Origin: Loxodes magnus
Lineage: Eukaryota > Ciliophora > Karyorelictea > Loxodida > Loxodidae
Reading direction: 5' to 3'
Length of the DNA: 64,000 nucleotides
Assembly: GCA_946699065.1 (NCBI GenBank)
Contig: CAMPDV010001309.1
Span: 1 to 64,000, forward strand
Program-made: the position numbers and the translations under genes
In this document: one piece after another, positions 25,568 through 39,009 of the stretch
Layout: the number at the start of each line of letters is the position of its first letter
Numbering within the stretch: the stretch's first letter is position 1
Notes under the pieces: generated by a model
The model's database searches: none
Told to the model about the DNA's origin: nothing
What the model saw: only the letters and a program-made list of their open reading frames with translations

Positions 25568-27348
25568 GTTTCATTTATTTGATTTAAATATCTGTCTTGC
25601 ACTAATAAAAAATATAAGATTGTATGAAATAAATTTATTTTTTAATTATCTTCCAGTTTAAATTAAGAGATTGCTAAAAATAAATTACTATTTATCTCTT
25701 TTATAACTAAATAAATCTATAATTTCAAAATTATTCTTTTATTAAATCTAAATAAATTTATTATTTCACTTATTATCTATCTTTAACTTTTCTCATTTTT
25801 TCCTCTATATCTGTTTGCTTTTCTAATCGTTTTTATTACTCTCTTTATCCGTCTTCATCTCTCCTTCTCGTTTCATCATTTTTCACTTAGTCTTTATTCT
25901 TCTGTATTTTACTCTGTCTTCTGCTTTAAACGCTTAGAAATTTCTAAACTATTTACTAATCTCTTTTACACTCCATTTAATTCAAAAGTTCCTTATTTTT
26001 CTCCCTAAATAAGCAAGTCTTAGTTTCTATCGATGGTAATTCCTACGTATTTTCCTAGAAATAAAGTTTAGGAGTTAGCTCATTTTACTGATGATATAGT
26101 TTATTAACATGTGATTCTCTATTAATTTAAATATGCTTAATTTTTCTTTTTAAAGTCAATCTAGGAGATATAAATTATAAACCATTCTTATCCTGCTATA
26201 CTGCTTGGAGTTTATAATCAAGCGAAAGTTAATTTTAGATGTCTTCTTATAGATCATTACTTTATGTCACTTATTCTTCTTTGCTAGATTAATATAAATC
26301 TGGAGAATTTGACGTATTACTGGAATTTATAAATTTAAGATCTTTCTAAGAAGATTTTACTGCTAGTTAAGTTTTAATATTGCGCTGAGTGTTTTATCTC
26401 TTCAAATCAGTTTCTTTATTTTATGAGTAAGCAGGCGGAGACTTAATAAATCTATCATCTTCAGTAGATTTTCTGGAAAATTGAATGTTTTATCCTGCTT
26501 TAGGACTGTTAAGTCCTTACCTTACTTTTTTATCTTGCTGCCTGGTTTAGGTTTTATTGAAGTAGATACCTTGATTAAAGATGCTTTGTGTTCTTTGCTA
26601 AGTAAAATTCTCTTTGGGTTTTACTTAAAAAAAGTTATCAAATTTTTTGTTTGTAGACTGGATGCTTCTTGTGGTATTGAAGGGTTTTCTTGATTTATGA
26701 TAACTTCGACTTGATTTTGTAGTGATTGAGGAGACTCGATTTAAAATTTACCAATCGGTTGGAGTATTGATGCTATCTTCTTCAAAGTAACACTAGGAGT
26801 CAAAGACTTCTTCAGCTAAGTTACAGCAAGTCTGCTACATTTTCTAGTAATCATACTGCATGATTTACTATTTCCTTTGACTGAACTAAAGATTAGAAAG
26901 TTTGCTTTTCTAAAAGGATTTGATTTTAAAGTTGCGAATGGACATATTTAAGTTAGAATAATTACAGTCAATTTAAGTTAAAGGTACTTACGTTAGTTTA
27001 ATATAAATAATTAATAACCCTTATTTTAACTGAGAGTACAATACTTAAGGTACTAAATACATAAATAATATTTAAAATGATTAACTAAAGTAAAGTATAA
27101 AAGGAGAAAAGTTAGATTGTCAGGTAAAAACTAAAAAGATATAAAAAGAGTATTTAGATAGAAATAAGTTAAGTAGAAATAATAATTACTCTTAAATAAG
27201 AGGAGAAAGGAAATAAATCATCATAAGTATAGTTATAATTATTTTTTTACTATGTTTAAGTTCTCTATTTGCTAATGGATATTAATTTTAAAATTTATCT
27301 TTTATTTAGTAAATATTATTTTTATCTAATATTAAGCTTATTTACAGA
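25568..27348 (-). repeat. Right arm of near-perfect palindrome IR-P
   Basis: Reverse complement of 23348-25128. The outer edge is sharp: 23347 and 27349 do not pair, and neither do the inner neighbours 25129 and 25567. Confidence 0.92.
25725..26945 (-). CDS. Conserved hypothetical protein P1, 406 residues (right palindrome copy)
   Basis: Mirror copy of 23751-24971, with ATG at 26943-26945 and TGA at 25725-25727. Every stretch compared is identical, so the same protein is predicted. The copies face each other and their 3' ends are about 750 bp apart across the spacer; transcripts reading through the centre would be self-complementary. Confidence 0.85.
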
Positions 27349-28409
27349 TTAGATTATTTTTAGATTTATCATAATTTACTTAAAACTAATAAAAATTTTA
27401 TAATGTTCAATCTCTTTTAAAGATTCAACTTAATTAGTGATAAATTAATTTTTAGCTAAAAATTAATTTTCTTTTATTTTAATTAAAAAAAATATTTTTA
27501 ATTTTAATTTTTAAAAACTGAAAGAAATCAATTTATTTTATTTATAAACAAATTAGATTTCCGAATTATGAAAACCTTTTTCTCATTGTTAAGTATATAA
27601 TTTAATGCAATAGATATTTTGGAATTCTTTTTTTTGATTTTGTAATTTTTTTGATTTATTAATTTTTAATTTTTGCAGTTTTATTGTATGTCAAAATTTA
27701 TTTTTATATCTTCTATTAGAATTTTATTTACTTAGGAATTTTATAACATGTGCTTCAGAGTAGAAAGAAAATAATTCTATCTAATCATTGTAATAAATTT
27801 AAAATAGCTCGATAATACACTAAATTTACTTTCGAAAAATCCTTCCTCTATATTAAATCACTAAGGTGCATAATTTAAATAATCTAAAGTTAAATAAGAT
27901 TCAAGTTTTAAAAATGATAATAAGATACTACATTGAGAGTAAAATATCTAAACTAAGCATTTGGTATTTTAAAAGTAATAAATTATAAATCATAATTATA
28001 TTTATTTATTAAATTTTAGCTGCTCATTTAACTACAATTATTAAAATTTAAGTTTTTAATTTAATTTCTTATACATTTGAATTGCTTTATAGCAATTTTA
28101 GTAAATTCTAATATACCTAAGCCATTTGTTTATTTAATTTTTTTAAGATTGTAATGAGATTTGTTTTTATTTATGTTAAAGGAGGCATTTCTTTGTTAAA
28201 CTTCCACCTTAAATTTTATTAATGAAAATAAATAATTACTAAAATAATAAAAATAAATTTACTCATAAATGATAAAAGAACTTTTTTACACTCTTTTTAT
28301 TTTATCTTTAGTGCACTAATACTTTAATCAATTGTATTCCTAAATTAAGAATAATTCAAGCAATCATATCGAAAATTATATTTAAGTCATTTTAGTAAAT
28401 TATTTTTGC
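27349..28409. other. Gene-free AT-rich stretch
   Basis: No supported gene between the palindrome and the tRNA-bearing inverted repeat. Confidence 0.5.
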
Positions 28410-29275
28410 TTAATGTATAAATATTAATAATATAAATAAAAGTTTCTTTCATGCTAAATTAGATTTAATTAACTTCATAAAATAACTTGATATCATATAC
28501 CAAATTTAAAAAATTTTAGATTTTATTTTCAATGCAAAATTCTAAAACTCGTTTAAACTTCTTTTTGATAATTTAAATTAGTTATTGATATCATACCAAT
28601 AAATATTTTATAATTAATATAAAATATTTGAATAAATTTTTGTTAATAAAATTTAAAATAATAGGCAGCTATAAATTAAATAATTAAAAGTGTTAAAAAT
28701 AAATTAGAATATTAAATCATAATAGGATACTATTAGCTTATTCACCTTTTATTTTTAATTGTTGGATTTACTTTTTAATATATTTTAAAGGAGAAAAATT
28801 TGATTTCATTTAGGTCCGAAGAGCTTGATTGATATTTTAAAGTTGATTATATTAGACTTATTATGTTATATTCGTCAAAAAAGAAAAGATAAATAAAATA
28901 AATGAAGAACCAAAATGTTATTTAAGTAAGTCTCTAAATAATGTTTTATAAACTTTATTAATAAGATAAATCAAAGGTCGCATAGCTCAGCTGGTTAGAG
29001 CGCTGTGCTAATAACGCAGAGGTCGTGAGTTCGAGACTCACTGTGACCATTTTAAGTTATAAGTAGAAAATAATAAATTTTAAATTATAATTATAAGAAA
29101 TTAAATAAGATATTTAATAACTAAGCATAGAATAAAATACATCATTTAATTTAATTATATATAAATATCTATTAAATAAATATAACTTAAGTTTATATAT
29201 AAGTGTATTTATCTTTTATCAAATTCCTTACTTTAAACTATTTAAATTACTATATTCAAATTCTTCAAGTTTCTT
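28410..29275 (+). repeat. Left arm of tRNA-bearing inverted repeat IR2
   Basis: Matches the reverse complement of about 40380-41222; the tRNA pair fixes the coordinate sum at 69,641. The match is close around the tRNA and looser towards both ends, with substitutions and small indels, so the duplication is older than the IR-P palindrome. Edges were placed by eye. Confidence 0.8.
28976..29049 (+). tRNA. tRNA-Ile(AAU), left copy
   Basis: Full cloverleaf. The acceptor stem is GGTCGCA with TGTGACC (one G-U pair), the D-arm is GCTCAGCTGGTTAGAGC, the anticodon stem is CTGTG/CGCAG with loop CTAATAA (anticodon AAT), and the T-arm is GTGAG-TTCGAGA-CTCAC. The discriminator base is A. Box A and box B are intact and a TTTT run follows directly, as expected for RNA polymerase III termination. 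No intron. The sequence is identical to the inverted copy at 40592-40665. Confidence 0.97.
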
Positions 29276-30300
29276 ATCTTCTAAACCTTTTAAAACTAAA
29301 TGATTTATTTTATATCTTGGAAAGAGATGCAATTCAACATTCCTCTTCTACTTAATTTTTTGCTACTGAAGAATGTGATTTTCAATTTTTCAATTATTTA
29401 AATTTATTTTTATCCTTTTACTTGATTAACTTCGATATCGATCTTGTTATTTCGTTAATCATAGCATTTTCTCTTTTCAGTTGTATTAGGATTAATGTCA
29501 CATTTGCTTTACTGCTAAAAATAATTATTTTTAAAGATACTTAAATAAGTATTTTGCTTCTAGTAGCAATTGATTAAATTTGGCAATTAATTAACTTTAT
29601 CTCTCTAAATTATTGTAAGTTAACTCATTCTGATTGCTATGAAATATCTTAATTTTGCTGTGTTACTCTTAAATAGGGTAATTTTCTGGTTCGAATATTG
29701 AAGTTTCCTTTTAGAATTATTCTTGATAAAATTAAAAAAGTCCAAGTGACTTTTGGTTGTTTTCTAACTAATGATCTATCCTTTCTTAGCTATGAAGTTT
29801 TGTTAGTTTCCAATTTTCTAGAGTTTTATTTTAATTAACAAATACATCTTAAAAATAAATATTGGAAACATATTAGCATAAATAATAAGATCTAATATTA
29901 AAATAGCACTATCATTCATATCCTCTACTCTTTTCTTTATTATATAAGAAAATATAAATAGTAAAGTTTCGTAAGTTAAAAGTCTATTAATATGAAAGGC
30001 TATATAAATAAGAATACTTATTAAGGGGATTTTAATTTAGATATATGATTCTAATGTATATTGATAATTAAGATAAATTACTAAAAATAAATATTTAGCT
30101 CTATATCTCTTTAAATCAGATGCAAGTGCTTTATCTAGTGTAAGTTGTATTAATAAGATTAAAGTTATTATTCTTTATTGCTATGCTTATTTGCTTTTTA
30201 AAGTTCCTTATTTTTGTTTTAGATTATATAATCTTGCTCATAACATCCATTTTTAATACTTCTTAAAATTTTCTTTTTTTCTTTAATAAAAGAAAATAAA
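29219..30300 (-). pseudogene. Possible decayed coiled-coil gene
   Basis: The minus strand gives helix-prone, charged protein in successive frames: NKELQKANKHSNKEQQLQ near 30220, then YQEQFQKETSIFEPENY near 29710, then IQLKRENAMINEITRS near 29480. It ends LEDKKLEEFEYSNLNSLKQ before TGA at 29219-29221. At least three frame changes are needed to join them. The last part overlaps the outer end of the IR2 arm. Decay or unrecognised introns could both explain it; no family is recognised. Confidence 0.3.
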
Positions 30301-30309
30301 GAAGCAAAA

Positions 30310-33300
30310 ATAAATAAGTTAAATAGAGGATATAGTTTGAAGGCGAGGGGTATTCTTATTGTTTAAAGATATGGTATTTATAATGAAAATGAATATAATA
30401 TAAAAATCTATAGAAGCTAATAGAATATGTACTAGTTTAAAATTTTATAAACTTAGTTAAAATATATTGCTATGTAAGAAACATTTAAAAGAAATTAATA
30501 ATTGAGACTTTAAATTAAAAATACTCAGATAAATATTATCTTTATTGTCATTTTTCATTAAATTATATAGTTGTATCAAATCTAAATATTCCTAGTTGCA
30601 CAAAGCTAAATTATCTTACTATAGTTCCCAAATATGTAATCCTTATTTTATATTTATTTATAACTTAAAACTTACGAGCTAGCTTATTTTATGTTTTATT
30701 CATAAAAAAGGTAAACCTAAATTATTTTCTATATCTAAATATAAGAGTTAATTGAAACAACTAACAAAAAGATATTCAAATATACGAAGAAACTTTTCTA
30801 AAAACAAGAGAAATTTATCTGAAGAGATATCCAGATCATTAGACTTAACCTGATTTAATAAATTTAATACCTATAAATCGTAAAAATAATATTAAATTGC
30901 TTTCTAATAAAGTTTAGGCATCATTTAATAAACTAAATCTTTTAAAATCGAAAATCAATAAGAAAATTATTAATAACCATTGAGTTAATTTGAAGGAATA
31001 AAACTGATCTCATGCTAAAAGTTTAAAATTATCATCATTTTTGTTTAACGTTCCTTTTTGAAGCAAAATAAAGCTAAACAATCTTTAGATATCTTGGATT
31101 TTCTTATAAATATCCTATTAAATATTGGGTATTCTTATAAAATAGCATAGTACATTTGATTATATATCTATACATTAAGAATTTCGAGATTATAAATAGA
31201 AGATATTAATTTATATTTAAGATCAATATCCAGTTAAGGTAAAGGGATCATGATTATTAACTGTTGCTTTTAATAATATTTAAGCTTTCTCTTTAAACTG
31301 CATATACATAATCTTGCTGATTTAATCATCTTAACTAAGAGGATGTATTCTAAGTTATTTCTCTAAATCTAGTTATTTAAAAGTTTTTTTTCCCTTTTAG
31401 ATAAAAAGCATCTGTTTGAAGAACTAAAGTATTTTCAATGATATACTCTGATTATATACTTAAGCATTAATAGGAAAATAGGGTATAATATCAGCTTATA
31501 CATTTATTTTAGTTTGTTTAGTTTATATTTAATTAAATTAGCATATCTTTAAGTGAGCTGATACTGAGTTAATTGATTCATAACTAAAAGAATCTACTTC
31601 TAGAGAGTTTTCTTAATTAATAAATAAAGAACATTTAAGATGAACTATAAACTGAAGTTTTAAGTAAATTTATTAATTATTAGTTTGCTTTCATTATTTT
31701 CTAATAAGCTTCTTAATAAGCTGATCTTATTAAATAAATATCTTTCTAGATAGATTTGATATAATCTTACTCTTTTAGATGCTTTATTTCTCTTAATTAT
31801 TAGCTATATTAAATGCCCGATTCATTACATTGCTCTAATTTTCTTTAACAGCAACTTTGCTTGTTTTACTCTATTTTATTCATGATGGTATGTTAACTTT
31901 TTTACTCAATTAAATATAAGAATAGAAAGCTTTATGCTTGATAAAATATTAAATCTTATAAGTTAAATGATGAATTATGTTTAAATTAAGAAGGTTAATC
32001 TAAAAGGGTTGCTAACAGTGTATGAATTTACCTAGATTAAATAAATATTTGATATCAAAGAGTTTATATCAAAAGTTTATCCTTTTACCTTTTATTTAAA
32101 ATGGAAAATGTTTTATTATCACTTTTTATGAATATCTTATATTTTTCTTGTTATACTCAATTTTACAACTTTCTTTGCCCATGAAGTTCAATCTTATAAA
32201 TTATTACTAATTATTATATCATTTATTATAACTACCTTGAAGGCCTGCATTTAATCTTATTTCGACAAATCGTAAACTTGTATTAAATTGATAATTAATT
32301 AGATAGTGACAAGATAATTTTGAGAACCTTTATTTGATACATTTAAATGGGAGTGGAATGTTCTAAAATAGTATTCTTCCTAATTTTAATTTTATTTCAT
32401 ATATCTCCATACACATTTAAAAAATACTCTCTTAGTAATAATTTTAACTGATAACTCTTATTATTGTAATAAGCATTTCTTAAGCATTTTTCTTCTTGTT
32501 AAATTAGCTGACCCTTTAATTTATATACAGTTGCTGTCCTTGATAATTTATTTGCTTAATTATATTATTAAATATAAGAATTGTTCATTAAAAATTCTAG
32601 ATTATTTTAATATATTTATTGTGCTTTCGCCGTAAGAAGAGCTTCTTTATAATTTCTTATTTAGTCAGCACTTAAAATTAATTTAATGTTTAGCTTAAAT
32701 TATTTAAAACTATTTCATTTTTAAGGCTTTTCTTATTTATTTTTATGCCTATCTAGCTATACGCTTTCCTTCTTCCCTTATAATTGTATGTTTATCTGGT
32801 AAATTTTAATTGAATACTGTTTATAAAAATTATTTATAAATAACTATCTAATTATAAAAATAGAGATTGAAAAGATTTGTATAATTACATAGTTGCAAAG
32901 ACATTTATCAAAATTTAGATATAGCATACTTTTATTTTTATCTTCGATATTTAATGGAAGAGAGTCTTAAGATTGGATTGAAATGATTTTTGATTTTGAT
33001 TATTAAAAAGGAAGAATAAATAAATTATAATATCAGTCTTTCTTTAATTTTAAACTGCTACTTAAATATTAGTTTATAAGTTACTTAAGTTTTAATCACT
33101 TCTTCAAGCATGTACTTATATACTTCTAACTCTTATCTTAAATTATTTTCTTACTAAACTTTTATTTATAATTAATAATTTTAAGCATTCAAATTAATAA
33201 ATTCCCATAATCTTTTATTTAAGAATGCAAAACATATTCAATTTCAGATATTCATTAACTACATCTTTTATAATTATCATAACAAAATATAAGCAGCCTT

Positions 33301-34315
33301 TGGAACATTGTTTTGGATTATATTACTCTCTATTTACATGAAACTAAATAATAGCAGAGATAATTTTTAAATTTAACCTTCTAAAGAATATTAGTTAAAG
33401 AACAATTAGGAGATAACTAAATCATATAAAATTGATTAATTAAGCATTCCTTATTATTTTATCATTAGGAACTAAATAGTAACTAATGCCTTTCTTCTTA
33501 AGCTGTTTTATTAAATTTACCTATTAATAAAAATGCTTAACTGAGAGATTATTAAGCATATTTAAACAAATTTTATGCTGATTATTTAATTTAGCTAGCC
33601 TTATATATCCTTTATTACTTAAAGGTATTTGAAGACAGATATAAAAATGCTTTTATTTCCTGTTTGATAAAAATAATATAGACTTTGCATTTAATTTTAA
33701 ATTAAATTGGTTTCTAAATTAAGCTTTAACTTAAGTCTATTTGATAAATTTCTAACTCTATTTATATAATAATAAAATTGAATTATAGTGTGCAATTCAT
33801 AACATTTCATTTATTTTTAAAGATTATCCTTTATAATTTTTAGTCCAAATAAAACTAAAAGAATAAAAAGAAGCATAGACAATAGAAAACTTTGTTCAAG
33901 TTATCTTAGAGTAATTAGATAAAACATATAAAAGAGAATAATTAAAATATAAATTAAAATATAAATTAAAAATAGAAAGCCAAATGCTTAAATATGACTA
34001 AAACTTACTATTTAGTTAACTAATTGTTAACTACATCCCATTATTTTAAAAAATATTATCTTAAATAACTTAAGTAAAAGTAAGATTCTTAGAAACTTTA
34101 CTCGGATATTTTTCCTACAAATAGATAACTACTTCCACAATTAAGCGATAGATATAGACTAGTTCTATCTTGTAAAAGGATAATTGATATAGATATATAA
34201 TTCATAGGCAAATATTTTATTGAAAGAAATCCTTTTAATTAATTATATTCCTAGTTAAAAAATGCTTAATTTATAAAATTAAATCATATGATTAAGAAAG
34301 TTATTCAATCAATTA
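30310..34315. other. AT-rich stretch without a supported gene
   Basis: Several frames are open for long distances and read as Leu/Ile/Phe/Lys-rich protein, but competing frames look equally good over the same bases (clearest at 30690-31160). I therefore call no gene. A short AT-rich tandem (ATTAAAATATAA units) lies near 33940-33970. Confidence 0.45.
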
Positions 34316-35569
34316 TCAAGCATTCTTTTTGTAGCTCATTCTTACCAACTCTTTCTATGGTTGGATAAAGGTGCTCTTGAAGTTGCTTTTATAACTTTAT
34401 TGAGTTATTTTTTCCTTCGCTTAATTTTCACTGAAATCTTTTTTATCTTCTTCACCTTATTAAGAGAGTTAACTTTATCTAATTTCTTTAAATATTTTAC
34501 TCTTTCGCTTGCTTTGGGAATTTAAAAACCGCTAAACTATTTATTAATTCTTTTTCTATTCTATTTATGCCTGGATAGCTTGCTATCTTTAAGTGAATAA
34601 GCAATATTTAGAATTAATTGAAGGTAGTTCTTTAGGACTTTCCTGTAAAAATGATTTAGGAATAAGCTCATTCTATACAGAATCTGACTTCTGAAATTAA
34701 TTAGTTACTTATTCTCTTTTAATTTGGAAATGCTAAATTTATTTTTAGAAAGCATGTTTAGGAGCTGTCAAATTCTAAGAACTATTTTCTGAAGTTTGAC
34801 TTGGTGAAAAACTCTATTTTCCATCTGTCTAAGGAAGATTTAAGCTACTCGGCATCGAAATATTATTTTACGCTATTTTTTCATCTTTAAGCTTTTAAGT
34901 ATAATCAGGAAAGTTCTATTTATAACTCCTCTCAGGAATTATGCTCTAATAGCCTCTTTACAAATTTGTTATGACTAAATTATGTTTATTAGATTAACAC
35001 TTTGAATCAGAATCTCCGTTCTAAAACTGTTTAACTGGATAAATAGGACTTAAAGGTACATCACTAATATCTTTTGAAACTTTTAGCTTAAAATTTTCTC
35101 TGGCTTTTGGATTGATTCTACTTTATATATCCCTTTAATTTTACTCAGACTAATCCTTCTCCGAAGTTTTATTAAAATAGATTCCTTGATTAAAAATACT
35201 TTACGTCCTTTATTCTTTAGGATTTTCGTTCTACTTTGATACTTTTAATTTATTAAACTTTTTATTTTTGTAATTGAAATCATAGCTGATGGGAATTTAA
35301 TTGCTTCTGCAGCTTTCATCTTTATTACTTCGGCTCGTTAATGGAACCAGCGAGGAAACTCTTCCGAGAATATGATAATCTGTTGGTGTATTTATACTAT
35401 CTTCCTCCAAGTAGCAGTATGAATCCATTTCACTTTCTGTTACATTACGCTAAGCCTACTGCATTATCTAATAATCATATTGCATTATTTTCTCTTTCCT
35501 ACTTAGAAAGCATTAGTTGGAAAGTTTTTCTTTCTAAAGTGATGTGATTTTCTTGTTGCGTATTGACAT
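34316..35569 (-). CDS. Conserved hypothetical protein P2, 417 residues, paralogue of P1
   Basis: ATG at 35567-35569 and TGA at 34316-34318, one open frame without internal TGA. It aligns with P1 over its length. It shares MSIRN at the start, MQYDYQ, EEDSINTPTD, QRTQSIFNQGIYFNKT (identical in all 16 residues), LPSI and QQIVQ-FL near the end, while the linkers have diverged. Some glutamines in the shared block are CAA in P1 and TAA here, which supports the reassigned code. Conservation of the blocks with divergence of the linkers suggests the gene has been under selection. The C-terminus lacks the long charged helix of P1 and ends in a Lys/Ser-rich tail. Function unknown. Confidence 0.85.
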
Positions 35570-38500
35570 ATTTATAAATATGATTTTATGATTAAATATA
35601 AAGATTTTGGTGGTTTAATACTGTAAATTAGAAATAAAGGTATGGGATGATTTTCTTAAATTAAAGAATTTAATTTAAGTATGAGATTAAAAAGCAGAGG
35701 TAACATTATATTAGACTAAGGTTTAGGTATTACTATTTGAAAGCATCTAATAATAAAATATAATACATTTGGTTATTTGATATACTAGGAAATTGTTTAA
35801 GTTTACTTTATCTATATTATAAAAGGAAATTAGTTTTATTAAAGATAATTTTATATAGGAAGCTGCTTCAATAATAGTTGAAGGCTATGGTAGTAAATTA
35901 AGAATAATCTCTAATTTAAAATTTATATAAAAAGGATTAAGAAAATAAATGCTAATCAATTAAATTTTTGCTATGCATAATTAAATATTTAAATGTTTAT
36001 TCAAATTAAAGTTAATGCTAACCAAAATTATTTAAAAGCAAAGGATCTATCGCACAAAAATAAATTACTAATGCTTAAATCTATAATATTAATAAAACAA
36101 ATAAAGCTATATTTAAATAAAATACCAAAGCTGTTAAATAGAAAATTGTAAAAAGAAGCTTCTTTTTATTATAATTAAAAATGTAAGTCTAATAAGTATT
36201 TCTTAAATGATTTGTAGTTAATAAAGATTATAATAACTAATAAATTCCTCCTTATTACAAATCATTTTGCATTCCATTATTATAATACTATTAATCATTT
36301 GAAACTGATGCGTAAAATATTAGTTAGAGCAAGAAAAATACATAAGATTCTAAAAAATGCTTAAGTTTTCTTTTATCAATTAAGATCTCAAAAATATAAA
36401 GAAATATTATTTAATCACATTAAAAATAAGCTTTAAACATAATTTAGGATTGAATTATATATAAATATTTATGTTAGAATTTTAATTTAGTTTAGTTCAA
36501 TAACTTCTATGATACATGCTTAAGCTTGAGAGGTATAATCAAAATTAATTTATTAATGTTAGATAATTAATTAAATTTATAAATGTTTTTAATTTAGTAA
36601 AAGTACTACTATCTCGCTTTTAGTTAATAAGGTAAGTCTTATGTAATCAATTAATAGATTGGATTAGAACCTATTCAAAACATTTTTTAGTTAGTTTTTC
36701 TAATATTTTAAAGAAAAATATCATTTCATGCTTTAGCTAAGATAGTTCAAGAAATTCCAAGTTTAAAAAAACTAAAATTTTCTTTTACAAGTCTGTGCAA
36801 CGATAATACAGTTTAATTAGACTTTTTTTAAATAAAATGTTTCTATAGAAAGGCTAGTATAAAAAATAATTTATAATTTCAATCTTTCATTCTCAGATTT
36901 AATAAAAATCAACTATCATTTCTATATTATTTTATCTATTAATAGCTATAAATACACATTTAATATTGTAAATCATTAAATTAAATGTCTAGGTTTATAA
37001 GTTTAGCATTCAAATAATTTTATTTTATAAAAGTAAAATTTGAACAAAATTTAGTTTTAAGTGAGGATCTTTGATTCCTGCTTTTTAAAAGCAGTATCTA
37101 TAAAAAATGTATAGATACTCTTTACGTAAATAAATTATGATTGATCAATTATTTATTCCTTAATATCTTCTTTTTAAATATTTTTCAAGCTTATTAATTA
37201 TTTTATTTGAAAGCTATATTTTAGCAATATAATTTGAATAGTTTAAAAGTTATTTATACAAATACAGATAGCTTCTCAAGCTTTTAAAATAAATAATTAT
37301 AATTAAAGATATAAAATATATTAGCATTATTTATTATGCTATAATTTAATATCAACAATAAAACTAAAATTTAGTTCAAATTGCTTTTAGTCACCAAGAA
37401 TATAAAAAGTAAAAGGTTTTAATTTCTAGAACTATTTTATTTCATCTAGTTTAATAATTTTTTTATTTTTATTTCTTATATTTTAAACTAGTTCTTTTAA
37501 TTATTGATTGTCAATCTAAATAAAAAAGTTAATAATTAAATTTTATATATTTTTAGATAATTTGAATAACTTTAAGTCTTATTAATAAATTTTCTAAATG
37601 TGTTTAGTTATATATGATTAAGGAATTATTTGATTTAATTAAATTAGATTTTTATAGCTTTCTGTGCTTTTAAATATTAGTAATTTTTGAATGATTTTCT
37701 AAGTTATTTTATAAAAAGATGACTAAAGTTTTATGAATATTTAATTTATAAAGTTTTAGATTAATATTTTAAATAAATATGGCTAGCTTGTAATTTTGCA
37801 GTTTACCTTAGCTTTTGCTAAAATAATTATATGATATGAATGTCTCATATAAATAATAGTATTTTAATTTATTATTTATAATTTGTATTTACCTTTTATA
37901 TGCTAATAGTTATTTTTAGATATTATGTTTCTTTAAGTTATTCTTATATTTATTTTCTTTTTTTTCAAATTCAATAAATAAAACTTCTTCGAGGTATATG
38001 CAACCAAAAAATATCTAATTTTAATATTAGACTGATGTTTTTATTCTGTTTAACTAATTTGGTATTGAGAAATTTCTTAATATCCTATGTAAAAAGGTAT
38101 TATAAGCGATGACAAATAAATATGTTGAAATACCCTTAAATAATCTATTAAACTCATAGCCGTAGTAATATTACAATAATTTATTTTCTAATATAAAGAA
38201 ATGATAGATCTTATTTTTAAGCTTATTATTGAAGCTTTATCTTTCTTTAATTTAAATTATACAAATATTAAACAGCTAAAAGTCTATTTCATTAATGCTC
38301 TTTTGGGTTTATAATTTAAAAGAATTTTAATTTGTTAATCTAAAATTTTAAATAAAAAACAATAAAAAAGGATTAAATTGCGTTGAAGGAAGAAAATAGG
38401 ATTATAATTTTATTTTCGGATTTAAATTAACTATAAGCACTTAAAGGAAATCTATATTAAAATAAGATACTAATAAATAATCTTTAAAGTAGGATTTATA

Positions 38501-39005
38501 AAATGAATATACTTACATTTTTATTGTCAATGCTTATAAATTAATTATTCTAAGCTTTTATCTTACAACCAATTACTTTCTCTTTCTAGCTAACTTTCAT
38601 TATTCTAAGATCTTTTAAAAAAGACAAACTTTAGAAAAATTCTACTATAATTTAATAATTTTAAATCTTATAATTATTAATCAAATAATTAGCTATACTT
38701 GAGTCAATACTTTCCACTTTTGTAATCAATCTAAACCAAAATTTATAATTAGCAAGAAGATAAAATAATTAACTAAAATAAATTATTTAAACCATTTCTT
38801 AAATTAAGCATAATCAACTAAATACTCCTTAGTTTATCGCAATCAAATAGTTTATCATTAAGCAAAAAATATTAAATAAAGTTTACAAAATCATAAATAA
38901 AAGCCTAACTTAAATTTCAAAATTAACTTGCTTTTTATCTAATCTAAAAATAAATAAATAAATAGAAATTTAACTGAGATATAATTAAAAATATTTTCTT
39001 TACTT
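35570..39005. other. Gene-free AT-rich stretch
   Basis: No gene, RNA or strong repeat that I can support. Confidence 0.5.
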
Positions 39006-39009
39006 TTAG

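Noticed and set aside
30690..31160. Plus-strand ORF with protein-like reading
   Set aside because: Two frames look equally protein-like over the same bases, which is expected where only TGA can stop; no motif decides between them.
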